Positions 8,337 to 15,630 of a DNA stretch of 64,000 nucleotides are shown piece after piece. The stretch lies in assembly GCF_019112525.1 (NCBI RefSeq), contig NZ_CP077800.1, positions 3,782,001 to 3,846,000 of the forward strand. Direction: 5' to 3'. The notes beneath the pieces were generated by a model, which was not told where the DNA came from, did no database searches, and saw only the letters and a list, made by a program, of their open reading frames with translations. Source of the DNA: Modestobacter sp. L9-4 (lineage in GTDB: Bacteria > Actinomycetota > Actinomycetes > Mycobacteriales > Geodermatophilaceae). The position numbers were made by a program, and so were the translations under genes. Every line of letters begins with the position of its first letter. Within the stretch, counting starts at the first letter, position 1.

Positions 8337-10610
8337 TCAGCGCAGCGCCGGCCGGGCCTCGTCGCGGTCGCGTCCGCGGCTGTCGTCCTGGCAGGTGAGC
8401 CACTGCTCGAGGGCGTCGGCGGGCAGCGGCGGGGAGTGCAGGTAGCCCTGGCTCTCGTCGCAGTCCAGTGCCCGCAGGTGGACCAGGGTGGCCGGGTCCT
8501 CGACGCCCTCGGCGACCACCCGCAGCCCCAGCTGGTGGGCCAGTCGGATGGTGCTGGCCACAATGGCGGCCGCGCGGGAGTCCGTGAGCAGGTCGGCGGT
8601 GAACGACCGGTCGAGCTTGAGCTCGACGACCGGCAGCTGGTGCAGGTAGGTGAGCGAGGCGTAGCCGGTGCCGAAGTCGTCGATGCTCACCCCGGCACCC
8701 AGCTCGGTCAGCGCGCCCACGACGGCCAGGCTGCGGTCGGGGTCGCTGAGCAGCACCGTCTCGGTCACCTCCAGCACCAGCGACGACGGCGGCAGGGCGT
8801 GCAGCTCCAGCAGCTCGGCCACCCGCCCGGGCAGGCCGGTGTCGAGCAGGTTGCTGGCCGAGAGGTTGACCGACATCCGCAGGCCGCGGCCGGCCCGGTG
8901 CCACACGGCGGCCTGGGCGACGGCCTGGGCCAGCACCTCGTCGGTGAGCACGCCCATCAGCCCGTGCACCTCGGCCAGCGGCAGGAAGTCCGCCGGCGCG
9001 AGCAGCCCGCGGGTCGGGTGCTGCCAGCGCACCAGCGCCTCGACCCCCACGGTGCGCCGGTCGGCCACGGACAGCTGCGGCTGGTGGTGCAGGACGAGCT
9101 CACCGCCGGCGATCCCGGCGCGCAGCTCCTCGACCAGCGCCAGCCGGCCGCTGCTGTCCCCGTGCCGGTCGGCGTCGTAGCGCACGACCCGCGTCCCGGC
9201 GCGCTTGGCGTCGTACATGGCCGTGTCGGCCTGGCGCAGCAGGGCGGCCGGGGCCACCGGGTCCCCGTCGCGTCCGCCGGCGGAACAGGTCAGCCCCAGG
9301 CTGACCGCGACGTGCACGGTGAGCCCGCCCACGGCGAAGGGCTCGGCGAGCCACTCCTGCACGGCGGCCCCGAGCTCGGCGGCGCGCTCCTCCGGGCAGC
9401 CGCCCGGTGCCACGGCGGCCACGAGGGCGAACTCGTCGCCACCGAGGCGGCCGAGGACGTCGCCCGGGCCCAGCCCGCGGGAGACGCGCTGGGCCACCAG
9501 CCGGAGCAGGTCGTCCCCGGCCGCGTGACCCAGGCCGTCGTTGACCTCCTTGAACTTGTCCAGGTCCAGGACGCCGAGGACGAGGGGTGACCGCTCGGCG
9601 CTGAGCTCCTCCACCCGGCGCAGCACGGCCCGGCGGTTCGCCAGGCCGGTGAGCTCGTCGGTGAGCGCCTCCCGGCGGCTCACCGCCAGCTGGGACAGGT
9701 CGCGCACGTTGAGCAGCAGGCGGACGCCGGACGCGGCACCGGCCACGCCGGCGCAGAAGACCGCCGTCGGGCTGGCTGCGCCCACCGCGGTCACCACCAG
9801 CACGGCGATCGAGGCGATGATCACCACGAAGGCGCCGACCGTCGTGGCGCCCGGGTCGGTCATGGTGCGGGGGACGGGTGTGGGGCGGACCACGGCGGCC
9901 AGGCACAGCAGCAGCACGCCGGCGGTGGCCAGCGCCCAGCCGAGCCGGTTGCCGTACACCGCGCAGATGCCGGCCAGCAGGTCGGTGGTCAGCGCGCCGG
10001 TGATCAGCCAGGCCCGCGGGTCGCGGGTCATGCCGGAGATGAAGGGCACCGCGACGGAGGTGCCGATGACGACCGCCCCGGCTGCCCCGGACAGCAGCAC
10101 CGGCTGGACCTGCCACCACGGCGCGGTCGCCCACGGGCTGCCGGTGTGTGCGAGCACGGTGTCGACGACGGCGACGACGGCCAGCACCGCGGCCGCGCCG
10201 AGCAGGGTGTCGCTGGGGTCGGCGATGTTCGTGCTGTCCCGGTTCCACAGCACCATGCCGCCGTAGACCAGCGGGAACGCGGCCACGTGCGCCAGCGCCA
10301 GCGGGACGAGGTCCGTGTCCTGGCCGGTCCGGACGGTGACCACGACGACCGCCACCGCGCACCCGGCGGCCAGCAGCGCACCGGCCCATGCCAGCCGCTG
10401 CCAGAGCGCGCGTTCCGCCGGCGCCAGCCGGGCCCGCCAGGTCAGCACCCGGCAGGCGGCGAGCTGCAGCACCAGGGCCACGCCCAGCTGGCCGGCCTGG
10501 TCCACCCGCACCGGCCCCAGGGCCAGCACCACCTGCAGGACGGCGAGCAGGACGACGGGGACGAGGAGCCCGCGGGGGACCTCGGTCAGCAGTCGGAGCC
10601 GGCGGGACAT
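8337..10610 (-). CDS. Membrane-bound GGDEF-EAL cyclic-di-GMP enzyme
   Basis: 757 residues. About 9-10 transmembrane helices fill residues 1-310. A GGDEF domain follows with an intact GRLGGDEF signature (about 385-392), so cyclase activity is plausible. The EAL domain is also complete: GVEALVRWQHP (about 521), DDFGTGYASL (about 644), ELKLDRSF and AEGVED. Such proteins make and/or degrade cyclic di-GMP and control motility and surface growth. The start is ATG 10610 with no ribosome site; a GCCGATGA box 7 bases upstream suggests a leaderless transcript from a flagellar-type sigma factor. Confidence 0.94.
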   Translation of the reverse strand: MSRRLRLLTEVPRGLLVPVVLLAVLQVVLALGPVRVDQAGQLGVALVLQLAACRVLTWRARLAPAERALWQRLAWAGALLAAGCAVAVVVVTVRTGQDTDLVPLALAHVAAFPLVYGGMVLWNRDSTNIADPSDTLLGAAAVLAVVAVVDTVLAHTGSPWATAPWWQVQPVLLSGAAGAVVIGTSVAVPFISGMTRDPRAWLITGALTTDLLAGICAVYGNRLGWALATAGVLLLCLAAVVRPTPVPRTMTDPGATTVGAFVVIIASIAVLVVTAVGAASPTAVFCAGVAGAASGVRLLLNVRDLSQLAVSRREALTDELTGLANRRAVLRRVEELSAERSPLVLGVLDLDKFKEVNDGLGHAAGDDLLRLVAQRVSRGLGPGDVLGRLGGDEFALVAAVAPGGCPEERAAELGAAVQEWLAEPFAVGGLTVHVAVSLGLTCSAGGRDGDPVAPAALLRQADTAMYDAKRAGTRVVRYDADRHGDSSGRLALVEELRAGIAGGELVLHHQPQLSVADRRTVGVEALVRWQHPTRGLLAPADFLPLAEVHGLMGVLTDEVLAQAVAQAAVWHRAGRGLRMSVNLSASNLLDTGLPGRVAELLELHALPPSSLVLEVTETVLLSDPDRSLAVVGALTELGAGVSIDDFGTGYASLTYLHQLPVVELKLDRSFTADLLTDSRAAAIVASTIRLAHQLGLRVVAEGVEDPATLVHLRALDCDESQGYLHSPPLPADALEQWLTCQDDSRGRDRDEARPALR

Positions 10611-10617
10611 GCAGAGG

Positions 10618-10646
10618 TCATCGGCCGGCAGCGCCCTCCGGTGGAG
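10618..10646 (-). promoter_or_regulatory. FliA/WhiG-type promoter of the GGDEF-EAL gene
   Basis: Minus strand CTCCAC (10646-10641), 15-base spacer, GCCGATGA (10625-10618), then 7 bases to the ATG. The -10 is identical to that at 438-445; the -35 is one base off CTCAAC and the spacer is one base longer. Confidence 0.5.
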
Positions 10647-10677
10647 TCCGCGCGGGGCATGTCACCCCACCGGGGCG

Positions 10678-10718
10678 GGCCGGCGGTGCGGAGGCGTGAC
10701 CCCCGGACACCGCCGGCC
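10678..10718 (-). terminator. Hairpin terminator of the DUF8129-like gene
   Basis: 11-bp perfect stem (10678-10688 with 10708-10718), 19-base loop, just after the stop at 10725. No T-tract. Confidence 0.5.
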
Positions 10719-10724
10719 GGCCCG

Positions 10725-11060
10725 TCAGCGGGGCTGCGCCGGGTTGGTCGGGTCGCCGTGCGAGGGCGGGTTGACCGGGGGCCCCGACGTCGCCTCCGAG
10801 ACCGCGGAGCCGCCGGCCGGGGCAGCGGCGTGCTCCGGCTGGGCAGCTGCCGGGTCACCACCGGAGGGCTGGCTCCCCGCCTGCAGGTCGGCCAGCCGGT
10901 GGTCCATCGCCGAGATGACCTGCACCCGGTTGGCGTGCGCCTTCTCGTAGGTCAGCAGGATCTGCAGCCCGGCGGCGTCCAGGGTGCGGATGCGGGAGGT
11001 GAGGCTCCCGACGGGCAGGTGGTCGTAGTCGGGCAGCGGGAGCGTGTCGTGCGCGGGCAT
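10725..11060 (-). CDS. DUF8129-like small protein
   Basis: 111 residues. The N-terminal half contains LPLPDYDHLPVGSLTSRIRTLDAAGLQILLTYE..., a motif I recognise from short actinobacterial proteins (DUF8129, name from memory). The rest is a Pro/Ala/Gly-rich tail, probably disordered. No signal peptide or membrane helix. Start ATG 11060 with a GGAG site (aaggagctggg before the start). It is divergent from the hibernation factor and shares a back-to-back promoter region of stress-sigma type. Function unknown. Confidence 0.7.
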   Translation of the reverse strand: MPAHDTLPLPDYDHLPVGSLTSRIRTLDAAGLQILLTYEKAHANRVQVISAMDHRLADLQAGSQPSGGDPAAAQPEHAAAPAGGSAVSEATSGPPVNPPSHGDPTNPAQPR

Positions 11061-11120
11061 CCCAGCTCCTTCCGGTCGCGGCGGACGTGCGTGGTCCCTG
11101 CCGGGGCAGGGGCCTCCCGG

Positions 11121-11147
11121 CTACCCGGCACGGGCCTGCTGACACAC
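11121..11147 (-). promoter_or_regulatory. Stress sigma (SigB/SigF-type) promoter, minus direction
   Basis: Minus strand GTGT (11147-11144), 17-base spacer, GGGTAG (11126-11121). SigB/SigF-family consensus is GTTT with a spacer of about 14-17 bases and GGGTA. It points to the gene starting at 11060. Confidence 0.5.
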
Positions 11148-11150
11148 GGG

Positions 11151-11177
11151 GTGTGAGAGGACGGGGGCGCTGGGTAG
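11151..11177 (+). promoter_or_regulatory. Stress sigma (SigB/SigF-type) promoter, plus direction
   Basis: GTGT (11151-11154), 17-base spacer, GGGTAG (11172-11177): a mirror image of the minus-strand promoter, the two -35 boxes being 3 bases apart. It points to the hibernation factor at 11245. Confidence 0.5.
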
Positions 11178-11244
11178 GCGGGTGAGACCACAGTCGGGGC
11201 CCAGCCACGGCCCACGTCGCACGACCCGAGGAGCCCTTCGTCCC

Positions 11245-12372
11245 ATGGACGTGACCTTCCTGGACGCCGTCTTCACCGCCCCCGGCCCGTACGCCACGGT
11301 CTGTGCGGACGTCACCCACAACACCGAGACCGCGGACACCGAGCTCGAGCTGAAGGTCCGCGCCATCACCGAGGAGCTCACCGCCGGGGGCGCGCCCGGG
11401 CCGGTGGTCGACGCCGTGCGCAGCCAGCTCCTGCAGGCCAACGAGGGTGGCCAGCTGGCCACCCTGCGGGGGCGGGCGCTCATCGTGGCCGCCGACGGCT
11501 CGGTGGTCCTCGACGAGGCCCTGGCCGACTCCCCGCGCGACCCGGTCGTCACCTGGTCGCCCGACCCGGCCCTGCTGCCGGTGCTGCGCCAGCTCGCCGG
11601 CCGCGTCCCGCACGTCATCGTGATCGCCGACCGCGTCGGCGCCGACGTCCTCGTGGCCAGCGGCACCGGCCAGCAGCTGGAGACCGAGCAGGTCGACGGC
11701 GGCACCTTCCACATGCGCAAGGTCCAGGTGGGCGGGTGGGCGCACAACACCTACATGCACACCGCGGAGAACCAGTGGGAGGAGAACGCCGGCAAGGTGG
11801 CCGGCGCCGTGCACGACGTCGTCATTCGCGACCACTCCCGCTTCGTCCTGCTCGCCGGTGACGTCCGCGCCCGCCAGCTGATCGCCGACAAGGCCAGCCA
11901 GGAGGTGTCCGAGGTCCTGGTGACCATGGACGGGGGCGGCCGCGCCGCCGGCGCCGACCGGGAGGTCATCACCGCCCGGGCCACCGAGCTGGTCGCGGAG
12001 AACGAGGCCGCCGAGACCACCCGCGTGCTCGAGCAGGTCGAGGCCGCCTCCGCCCACGGCCTGGCCATCACCGGCACCGCGCTCGTGGTCGAGGCACTCC
12101 GCAAGGCCCAGGTCGAGACGCTCGTGCTGGCCGACCGGCCCGACGACGAGCAGCTGCACGCCGGACCCGGCGCCCTCGAGCTCGGCGTCTCCGCCGAGGA
12201 CGTCGCCGCCCTCGGCGTCACCGACGCCCACCAGGTCCCGGCCGACCTGGGGATGCTGCGCGCCGCGATCGGCAGCAGCGCCGCCGTCGTCGTCGTCCCG
12301 CGGTCGGCGATGCCCGGCGACATCCCGGTGGCCGCCGTCCTGCGCTACACGGACGACTCCACCCCCCACTGA
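11245..12372 (+). CDS. Rv2629/Balon-type ribosome hibernation factor (aeRF1-like)
   Basis: 375 residues. The N-terminus (MDVTFLDAVFTAPGPYATVC) and the central segments (VIADRVGADVLVA, HNTYMHTAENQWEENAGKVAGAV) match the Rv2629 family, a bacterial relative of archaeal/eukaryotic release factor 1. Balon and the mycobacterial Msmeg1130 of this group bind the ribosomal A site during dormancy. The C-terminal part (ATELVAENEAAETTRVLEQVEAASAHGLA, then ALVVEALRKAQVETLVLAD) is the usual eRF1 domain-3-like end. Start ATG 11245 with GAGGAG 11 bases upstream. It precedes a DUF2795 gene by 54 bases and sits behind a stress-type promoter. Confidence 0.85.
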   Translation: MDVTFLDAVFTAPGPYATVCADVTHNTETADTELELKVRAITEELTAGGAPGPVVDAVRSQLLQANEGGQLATLRGRALIVAADGSVVLDEALADSPRDPVVTWSPDPALLPVLRQLAGRVPHVIVIADRVGADVLVASGTGQQLETEQVDGGTFHMRKVQVGGWAHNTYMHTAENQWEENAGKVAGAVHDVVIRDHSRFVLLAGDVRARQLIADKASQEVSEVLVTMDGGGRAAGADREVITARATELVAENEAAETTRVLEQVEAASAHGLAITGTALVVEALRKAQVETLVLADRPDDEQLHAGPGALELGVSAEDVAALGVTDAHQVPADLGMLRAAIGSSAAVVVVPRSAMPGDIPVAAVLRYTDDSTPH

Positions 12373-12426
12373 CCCACCCGATCCCCTCGGCCGCACCGCG
12401 GCCGGACGACAGAACGGAGCTCCACC

Positions 12427-12684
12427 ATGACCGACCCCCACCAGGCCGCCACGTCCCCCGGCACCACCCCCGCGGACGTCGAGCACCGCGCCGCCATCGC
12501 CGAGGCGCTGGGCAAGGAGGTGTGGCCGGCCGACAAGGACACGCTGGTGGCCAGGGCGCAGGAGTCCCACGCCTCCGACCGCGTGCTCGCCGACCTCAAC
12601 CGGCTGCCCGCGCACGCCCAGTTCGCCAACGTGCAGGAGGTCGCCGAGTCCCTCGGCATCAGCACGGAGTCGCACCGCTTCTGA
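12427..12684 (+). CDS. DUF2795 domain protein
   Basis: 85 residues. The C-terminal half (LNRLPAHAQFANVQEVAESLG) is the DUF2795 motif: Leu-rich helix, a Pro-Ala turn, F-x-N-V-Q-E-V. The N-terminal half (AAIAEALGKEVWPADKDTLVARAQESHASDRVL) is a second copy-like helical unit. ATG at 12427 has ACGGAGC upstream. It likely forms an operon with the hibernation factor. Biochemical role unknown; members are small and often induced by stress or found near stress genes. Confidence 0.82.
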   Translation: MTDPHQAATSPGTTPADVEHRAAIAEALGKEVWPADKDTLVARAQESHASDRVLADLNRLPAHAQFANVQEVAESLGISTESHRF

Positions 12685-12749
12685 ACAAGGGCCCCCTCGC
12701 CCCCCACGCCACGCTCCGCGCGGCGCGGGTCCCTGCAAGGGGGCCGTTC
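12683..12749 (+). terminator. Imperfect long hairpin after the DUF2795 gene
   Basis: Arms gaac/gttc at the ends and an 8-bp inner stem (12690-12697 with 12738-12745) enclose about 40 bases. It overlaps the stop codon. The architecture resembles the dispersed repeat at 32540 and 39701, but the sequence differs. Confidence 0.5.
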
Positions 12750-12809
12750 CATCACGTCACCGGCCGGTGTCCTCCGAGGTGCGAAGAGCGCTGTGGGTGA
12801 CACCGGCCG

Positions 12810-12834
12810 GTGTCGGGTCGGGGGAGGCGGGTAG
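12810..12834 (+). promoter_or_regulatory. Possible stress sigma promoter of the small acidic gene
   Basis: GTGT (12810-12813), 15-base spacer, GGGTAG (12829-12834), then 9 bases to ATG 12844. Same -35 and -10 as the pair at 11121-11177 but a shorter spacer. Confidence 0.4.
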
Positions 12835-12843
12835 GGAGGCGGC

Positions 12844-13074
12844 ATGCCCGACATGAAGGAACCGTCGCCCGAGGCGCACGCCAACGTCACCGCCCACAAC
12901 GTCGAGACCCGGGCCGAGCTGTACCCCGAGGAGCAGTCGGCCGGCGGCAGCATCGACCCGGAGAAGCAGGCCGAGCTGATCCTCGCCGAGTCCGAGGAGC
13001 GCACGATCCACCCGGACGCCGACGACGCCAACGGTGGTCACCGGCAGTCCGCGGAGACCGCCGACCTGCCCTGA
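12844..13074 (+). CDS. Small acidic hypothetical protein
   Basis: 76 residues, strongly hydrophilic and acidic, no membrane helix, no recognised family (ELYPEEQSAGGSIDPEKQAELILAESEERT). ATG 12844 is preceded by GGGAGG. The composition suggests a disordered, stress-type protein. It lies directly after the hibernation/DUF2795 pair and may share their sigma factor. Coding is supported by a good start signal and typical codon use only. Confidence 0.6.
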   Translation: MPDMKEPSPEAHANVTAHNVETRAELYPEEQSAGGSIDPEKQAELILAESEERTIHPDADDANGGHRQSAETADLP

Positions 13075-13101
13075 CCCGACCTGCCCCCCGACCCGGGCAG
13101 C

Positions 13102-14121
13102 TCAGCGCGCGGGTGGGGCCGTGCTCTCCCGGACCACGAGCCGGGTGGCCAGCTCCAGCCGCGGCACGTCCAGCGTCTCGCCGCGCACCAGCCGCAGCAC
13201 GGTGCGGGCGCCCAGCGCCCCCATCTCCGACAGCGGCTGGTGCACGGTCGTCAGCGGCGGCGACGACCACTCGGCACCGGGGAGGTCGTCGAAGCCCACG
13301 ACGCTCAGCTCCTCCGGCACCCGGAGCCCGCGGCGCCGCGCCGCCTCGTAGACCCCGAAGGCCATCTGGTCGTTGGCCGCGACGATCGCCGTCGGCGGGT
13401 CCTCCAGCGCCAGCATCGTGCTGGCCGCCTGGAACCCGGACTCGTGGCTGAAGTCGCCGACGACGACCAGCTCGGGGGCGACCGTCAGCCCGGCGGACTC
13501 CAGGGCCGCGCGGTGCCCGTCCAGCCGCGGACGGCTGCACAGCAGGGTCGGCGTCCCGGCCACCACGCCGATCCGGCGGTGGCCCAGGCCGATGAGGTGC
13601 TCGGTCGCGCTCAGCCCACCCGACCAGTTGGTGGCCCCGATGGTCGGGACGTCGAGGGCCGGCACCCCGGCCGGGTCGATGAGCACCGCGGGCACGTGCA
13701 GCCGCTGCAGCTCCGCACCCAGCGCCGGGTCGAGCTGGCTGCTGACCAGGATCGCGCCGTCGCTGGCCCGCCCGGCCAGGTTGTCCAGCCAGGTGCGGGT
13801 GTCGCTGGCCCGGCGGTGGATGGCGGTGACCACGGTGCCGACGCCCTCGGCGTGCGCAGCGCCCTCGACGCCGCGGATGATCTCGACGGCCCAGGGGCTG
13901 TCGAGGTCGTTGAACACCAGGTCGATCAGCCGGGCGGTGGTGGTGGGCCGCCCACCGCGGCGGCGGTAGCCGTGGTGGCGCAGCAGCTGCTCCACCCGCT
14001 CGCGGGTGTGCGGCGCGACGTCCGAGCGTCCGTTCAGGACGCGGGAGACCGTCGGCACCGAGACGCCGGCCTCCGCGGCGATCGCCGCGATGGTGACGTT
14101 CTGTGCTCGGGTCTCGGTCAC
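13102..14121 (-). CDS. LacI-family transcriptional regulator
   Basis: 339 residues from GTG 14121, which has GGAGGA five bases upstream; a longer reading frame extends upstream without a start signal. The HTH (VTIAAIAAEAGVSVPTVSRVLNG) is at about residues 8-30, with the hinge helix to about 60. The sugar-binding domain follows, with GAILVSSQ, RRIGVVAGTP (about 175-185), AIVAANDQMAFGVYEA and ELSVVGFDDLPGAEWSSPPLTTVHQP, all LacI hallmarks. It is divergent from a secreted polysaccharide deacetylase and probably controls it or a distant sugar operon. Inducer unknown. Confidence 0.93.
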   Translation of the reverse strand: MTETRAQNVTIAAIAAEAGVSVPTVSRVLNGRSDVAPHTRERVEQLLRHHGYRRRGGRPTTTARLIDLVFNDLDSPWAVEIIRGVEGAAHAEGVGTVVTAIHRRASDTRTWLDNLAGRASDGAILVSSQLDPALGAELQRLHVPAVLIDPAGVPALDVPTIGATNWSGGLSATEHLIGLGHRRIGVVAGTPTLLCSRPRLDGHRAALESAGLTVAPELVVVGDFSHESGFQAASTMLALEDPPTAIVAANDQMAFGVYEAARRRGLRVPEELSVVGFDDLPGAEWSSPPLTTVHQPLSEMGALGARTVLRLVRGETLDVPRLELATRLVVRESTAPPAR

Positions 14122-14211
14122 TGTTCCTCCTGGTCCGGGGTCCAACCCTACGGGCCGCGCTCCCCGGTGCGGGGGGTCCGGGGCGACCGGCTCACCCCGC
14201 TGGGTGTCGTC

Positions 14212-14240
14212 TTGACGCCCGCTGTGGCCCCACCTATGTT
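14212..14240 (+). promoter_or_regulatory. Strong sigma-70-type promoter of the deacetylase gene
   Basis: TTGACG (14212-14217), 17-base spacer, TATGTT (14235-14240): close to the vegetative consensus. The predicted start point is near 14247, giving a leader of about 120 bases. Confidence 0.7.
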
Positions 14241-14247
14241 GCAGGTC

Positions 14248-14260
14248 ACGTTCCGGAAGT
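14248..14260. promoter_or_regulatory. Possible operator over the start point
   Basis: acgttccggaagt contains the 8-base palindrome TTCCGGAA (14251-14258) just downstream of the predicted transcription start. A site here would let the divergent LacI regulator block the promoter. The outer bases are not symmetrical, so support is modest. Confidence 0.35.
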
Positions 14261-14367
14261 TCTCGGCGCGTGCCGGTCGGGTCGACCGGTGAGTCCGTCC
14301 CGGGTCCCCGGTCAGGGGCCCGGTCCACCGGCGCCCCCGCGCGGGCGCCCACCCCTGGAGGTCGACG

Positions 14368-15105
14368 ATGACCACCCCACGCGCACGACTCCGCCGCCGC
14401 CTCGCCCCGGTCGCGATCGGGTTCCTCGCCGTCCTGCTCGCCGCCGGTCCGGCGCAGGCCGGCGGCCCCGGGCACGGCAACGGCCACGGACACGGGGGCC
14501 GGGTCGACGACCAGGTCGTCACCACGACCCAGCAGCAGGGCCGGGTGGTGGCCCTCACCTTCGACGACGGCCCCGACCCGGAGGACACCCCGGCGCTGCT
14601 CGACGTCCTGCGCGAGCACCACGTGAAGGCCACCTTCTGCCTGTGGGGCGACCACGTCCGCGAGCACCCCGAGCTGGTGCGCCGGATCGCCGCCGAGGGG
14701 CACACCCTGTGCAACCACACCATGACCCACGCCGACCTCTCGACCTGGACGCCGGAGCAGGTCCGCGCGGACCTCGAGGCCACCAGCGCGCTGATCCACC
14801 AGGCCGCACCGCGGGCCGACATCCCCTACTTCCGGGCGCCGTACGGCAGCTGGGGGCAGAGCGCGCAGGTCGCGGCGCAGCTGGGCATGCAGCCGCTGGG
14901 CTGGGCCTTCGACATCGGTGACTGGGAGGAGCCCGGGGCCGACGTCCTCGTCGACCGGATCCGTGCCCGGATCACCCCGGAGGCCGTCGCCCTGATGCAC
15001 GACGGAGGCGGTGACCGCAGCGGCACCGTCGAGGCCGTCGACCGGATGATCCCCGAGCTGCGCGCGCAGGGCTGGCGCTTCGGCCAGCCCGCGAAGCGGG
15101 GCTGA
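14368..15105 (+). CDS. Secreted polysaccharide deacetylase (NodB/CE4 family)
   Basis: 245 residues. A signal peptide (LAPVAIGFLAVLLAAGPAQA) ends near residue 31, followed by a Gly/His-rich spacer. The CE4 catalytic motifs are complete: TFDDGPD (metal-binding Asp, about residue 68), HTMTH (about 115-119), RAPYGSWG (about 155), WAFDIGDW and LMHDGGGDRS (about 210). The expected role is metal-dependent N-deacetylation of peptidoglycan or a chitin-like polymer outside the cell. Start ATG 14368 has TGGAGG upstream. Divergent LacI regulator; a strong hairpin follows. Confidence 0.93.
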   Translation: MTTPRARLRRRLAPVAIGFLAVLLAAGPAQAGGPGHGNGHGHGGRVDDQVVTTTQQQGRVVALTFDDGPDPEDTPALLDVLREHHVKATFCLWGDHVREHPELVRRIAAEGHTLCNHTMTHADLSTWTPEQVRADLEATSALIHQAAPRADIPYFRAPYGSWGQSAQVAAQLGMQPLGWAFDIGDWEEPGADVLVDRIRARITPEAVALMHDGGGDRSGTVEAVDRMIPELRAQGWRFGQPAKRG

Positions 15106-15113
15106 CCCACCCA

Positions 15114-15151
15114 CCCCGCAGCCGGGGGGAGTGCCCCTCCCGGCTGCGGGG
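15114..15151 (+). terminator. Hairpin terminator
   Basis: Perfect 13-bp stem (15114-15126 with 15139-15151), 12-base loop, after the deacetylase stop. No T-tract. Confidence 0.7.
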
Positions 15152-15180
15152 TACCGCACCGGCCGACGAGAGGAGCCGAC

Positions 15181-15612
15181 GTGGCGAGGACGACGGAGCA
15201 CGGCGACGCGGTGCCCGAGGAGCTGCCCAGCACGCTGCAGCGCTCGGACGAGAAGGCGCAGCGGACGTTCGCCAAGGCACACGACTCCGCACTGGACGAG
15301 TACGGCGACGAGCAGCGGGCCGCGCGGGTCGCCTGGGGCGCGGTCAAGCACACCCACGAGAAGGTCGGCGACCACTGGCAGCCCAAGCCGGGCGGTGCCA
15401 AGGGCCCCAGCGACGACCAGTCGGCGCGGGGCGACGCCGACACCCAGCTCGACAGCAAGGGCGGCGTGGACGCCAATGCCTCCAAGGCCCACCTCTACGA
15501 CCTGGCGAAGGACGCCGGCATCGACGGCCGGTCGACCATGAGCAAGGACGAGCTGGCCGACGCGCTGCAGGAGGCCAACGACCGGGCCACCGCCGCGGCC
15601 CGCCGGAGGTAG
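15181..15612 (+). CDS. ChaB family protein with C-terminal Rho/SAP-like helix pair
   Basis: 143 residues from GTG 15181 (GAGGAG upstream). The N-terminal part (VPEELPSTLQRSDEKAQRTFAKAHDSALDEYGDEQRAARVAWGAVKH) is the ChaB domain. The C-terminal part (SKAHLYDLAKDAGIDGRSTMSKDELADALQEAN) resembles a Rho N-terminal/SAP-type nucleic-acid-binding unit. ChaB was linked to cation transport in E. coli, but the biochemical role is unclear. The K+ channel follows after 18 bases, so the two are probably co-transcribed. Confidence 0.85.
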   Translation: MARTTEHGDAVPEELPSTLQRSDEKAQRTFAKAHDSALDEYGDEQRAARVAWGAVKHTHEKVGDHWQPKPGGAKGPSDDQSARGDADTQLDSKGGVDANASKAHLYDLAKDAGIDGRSTMSKDELADALQEANDRATAAARRR

Positions 15613-15630
15613 GCCCGCGACACTGGCCCG

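Noticed and set aside
15131-15154. Stress-sigma promoter (GTGC-N14-GGGTAC) before the ChaB gene
   Set aside because: The -10 lies inside and just after the terminator hairpin arm and the -35 is a poor match; not strong enough to list.
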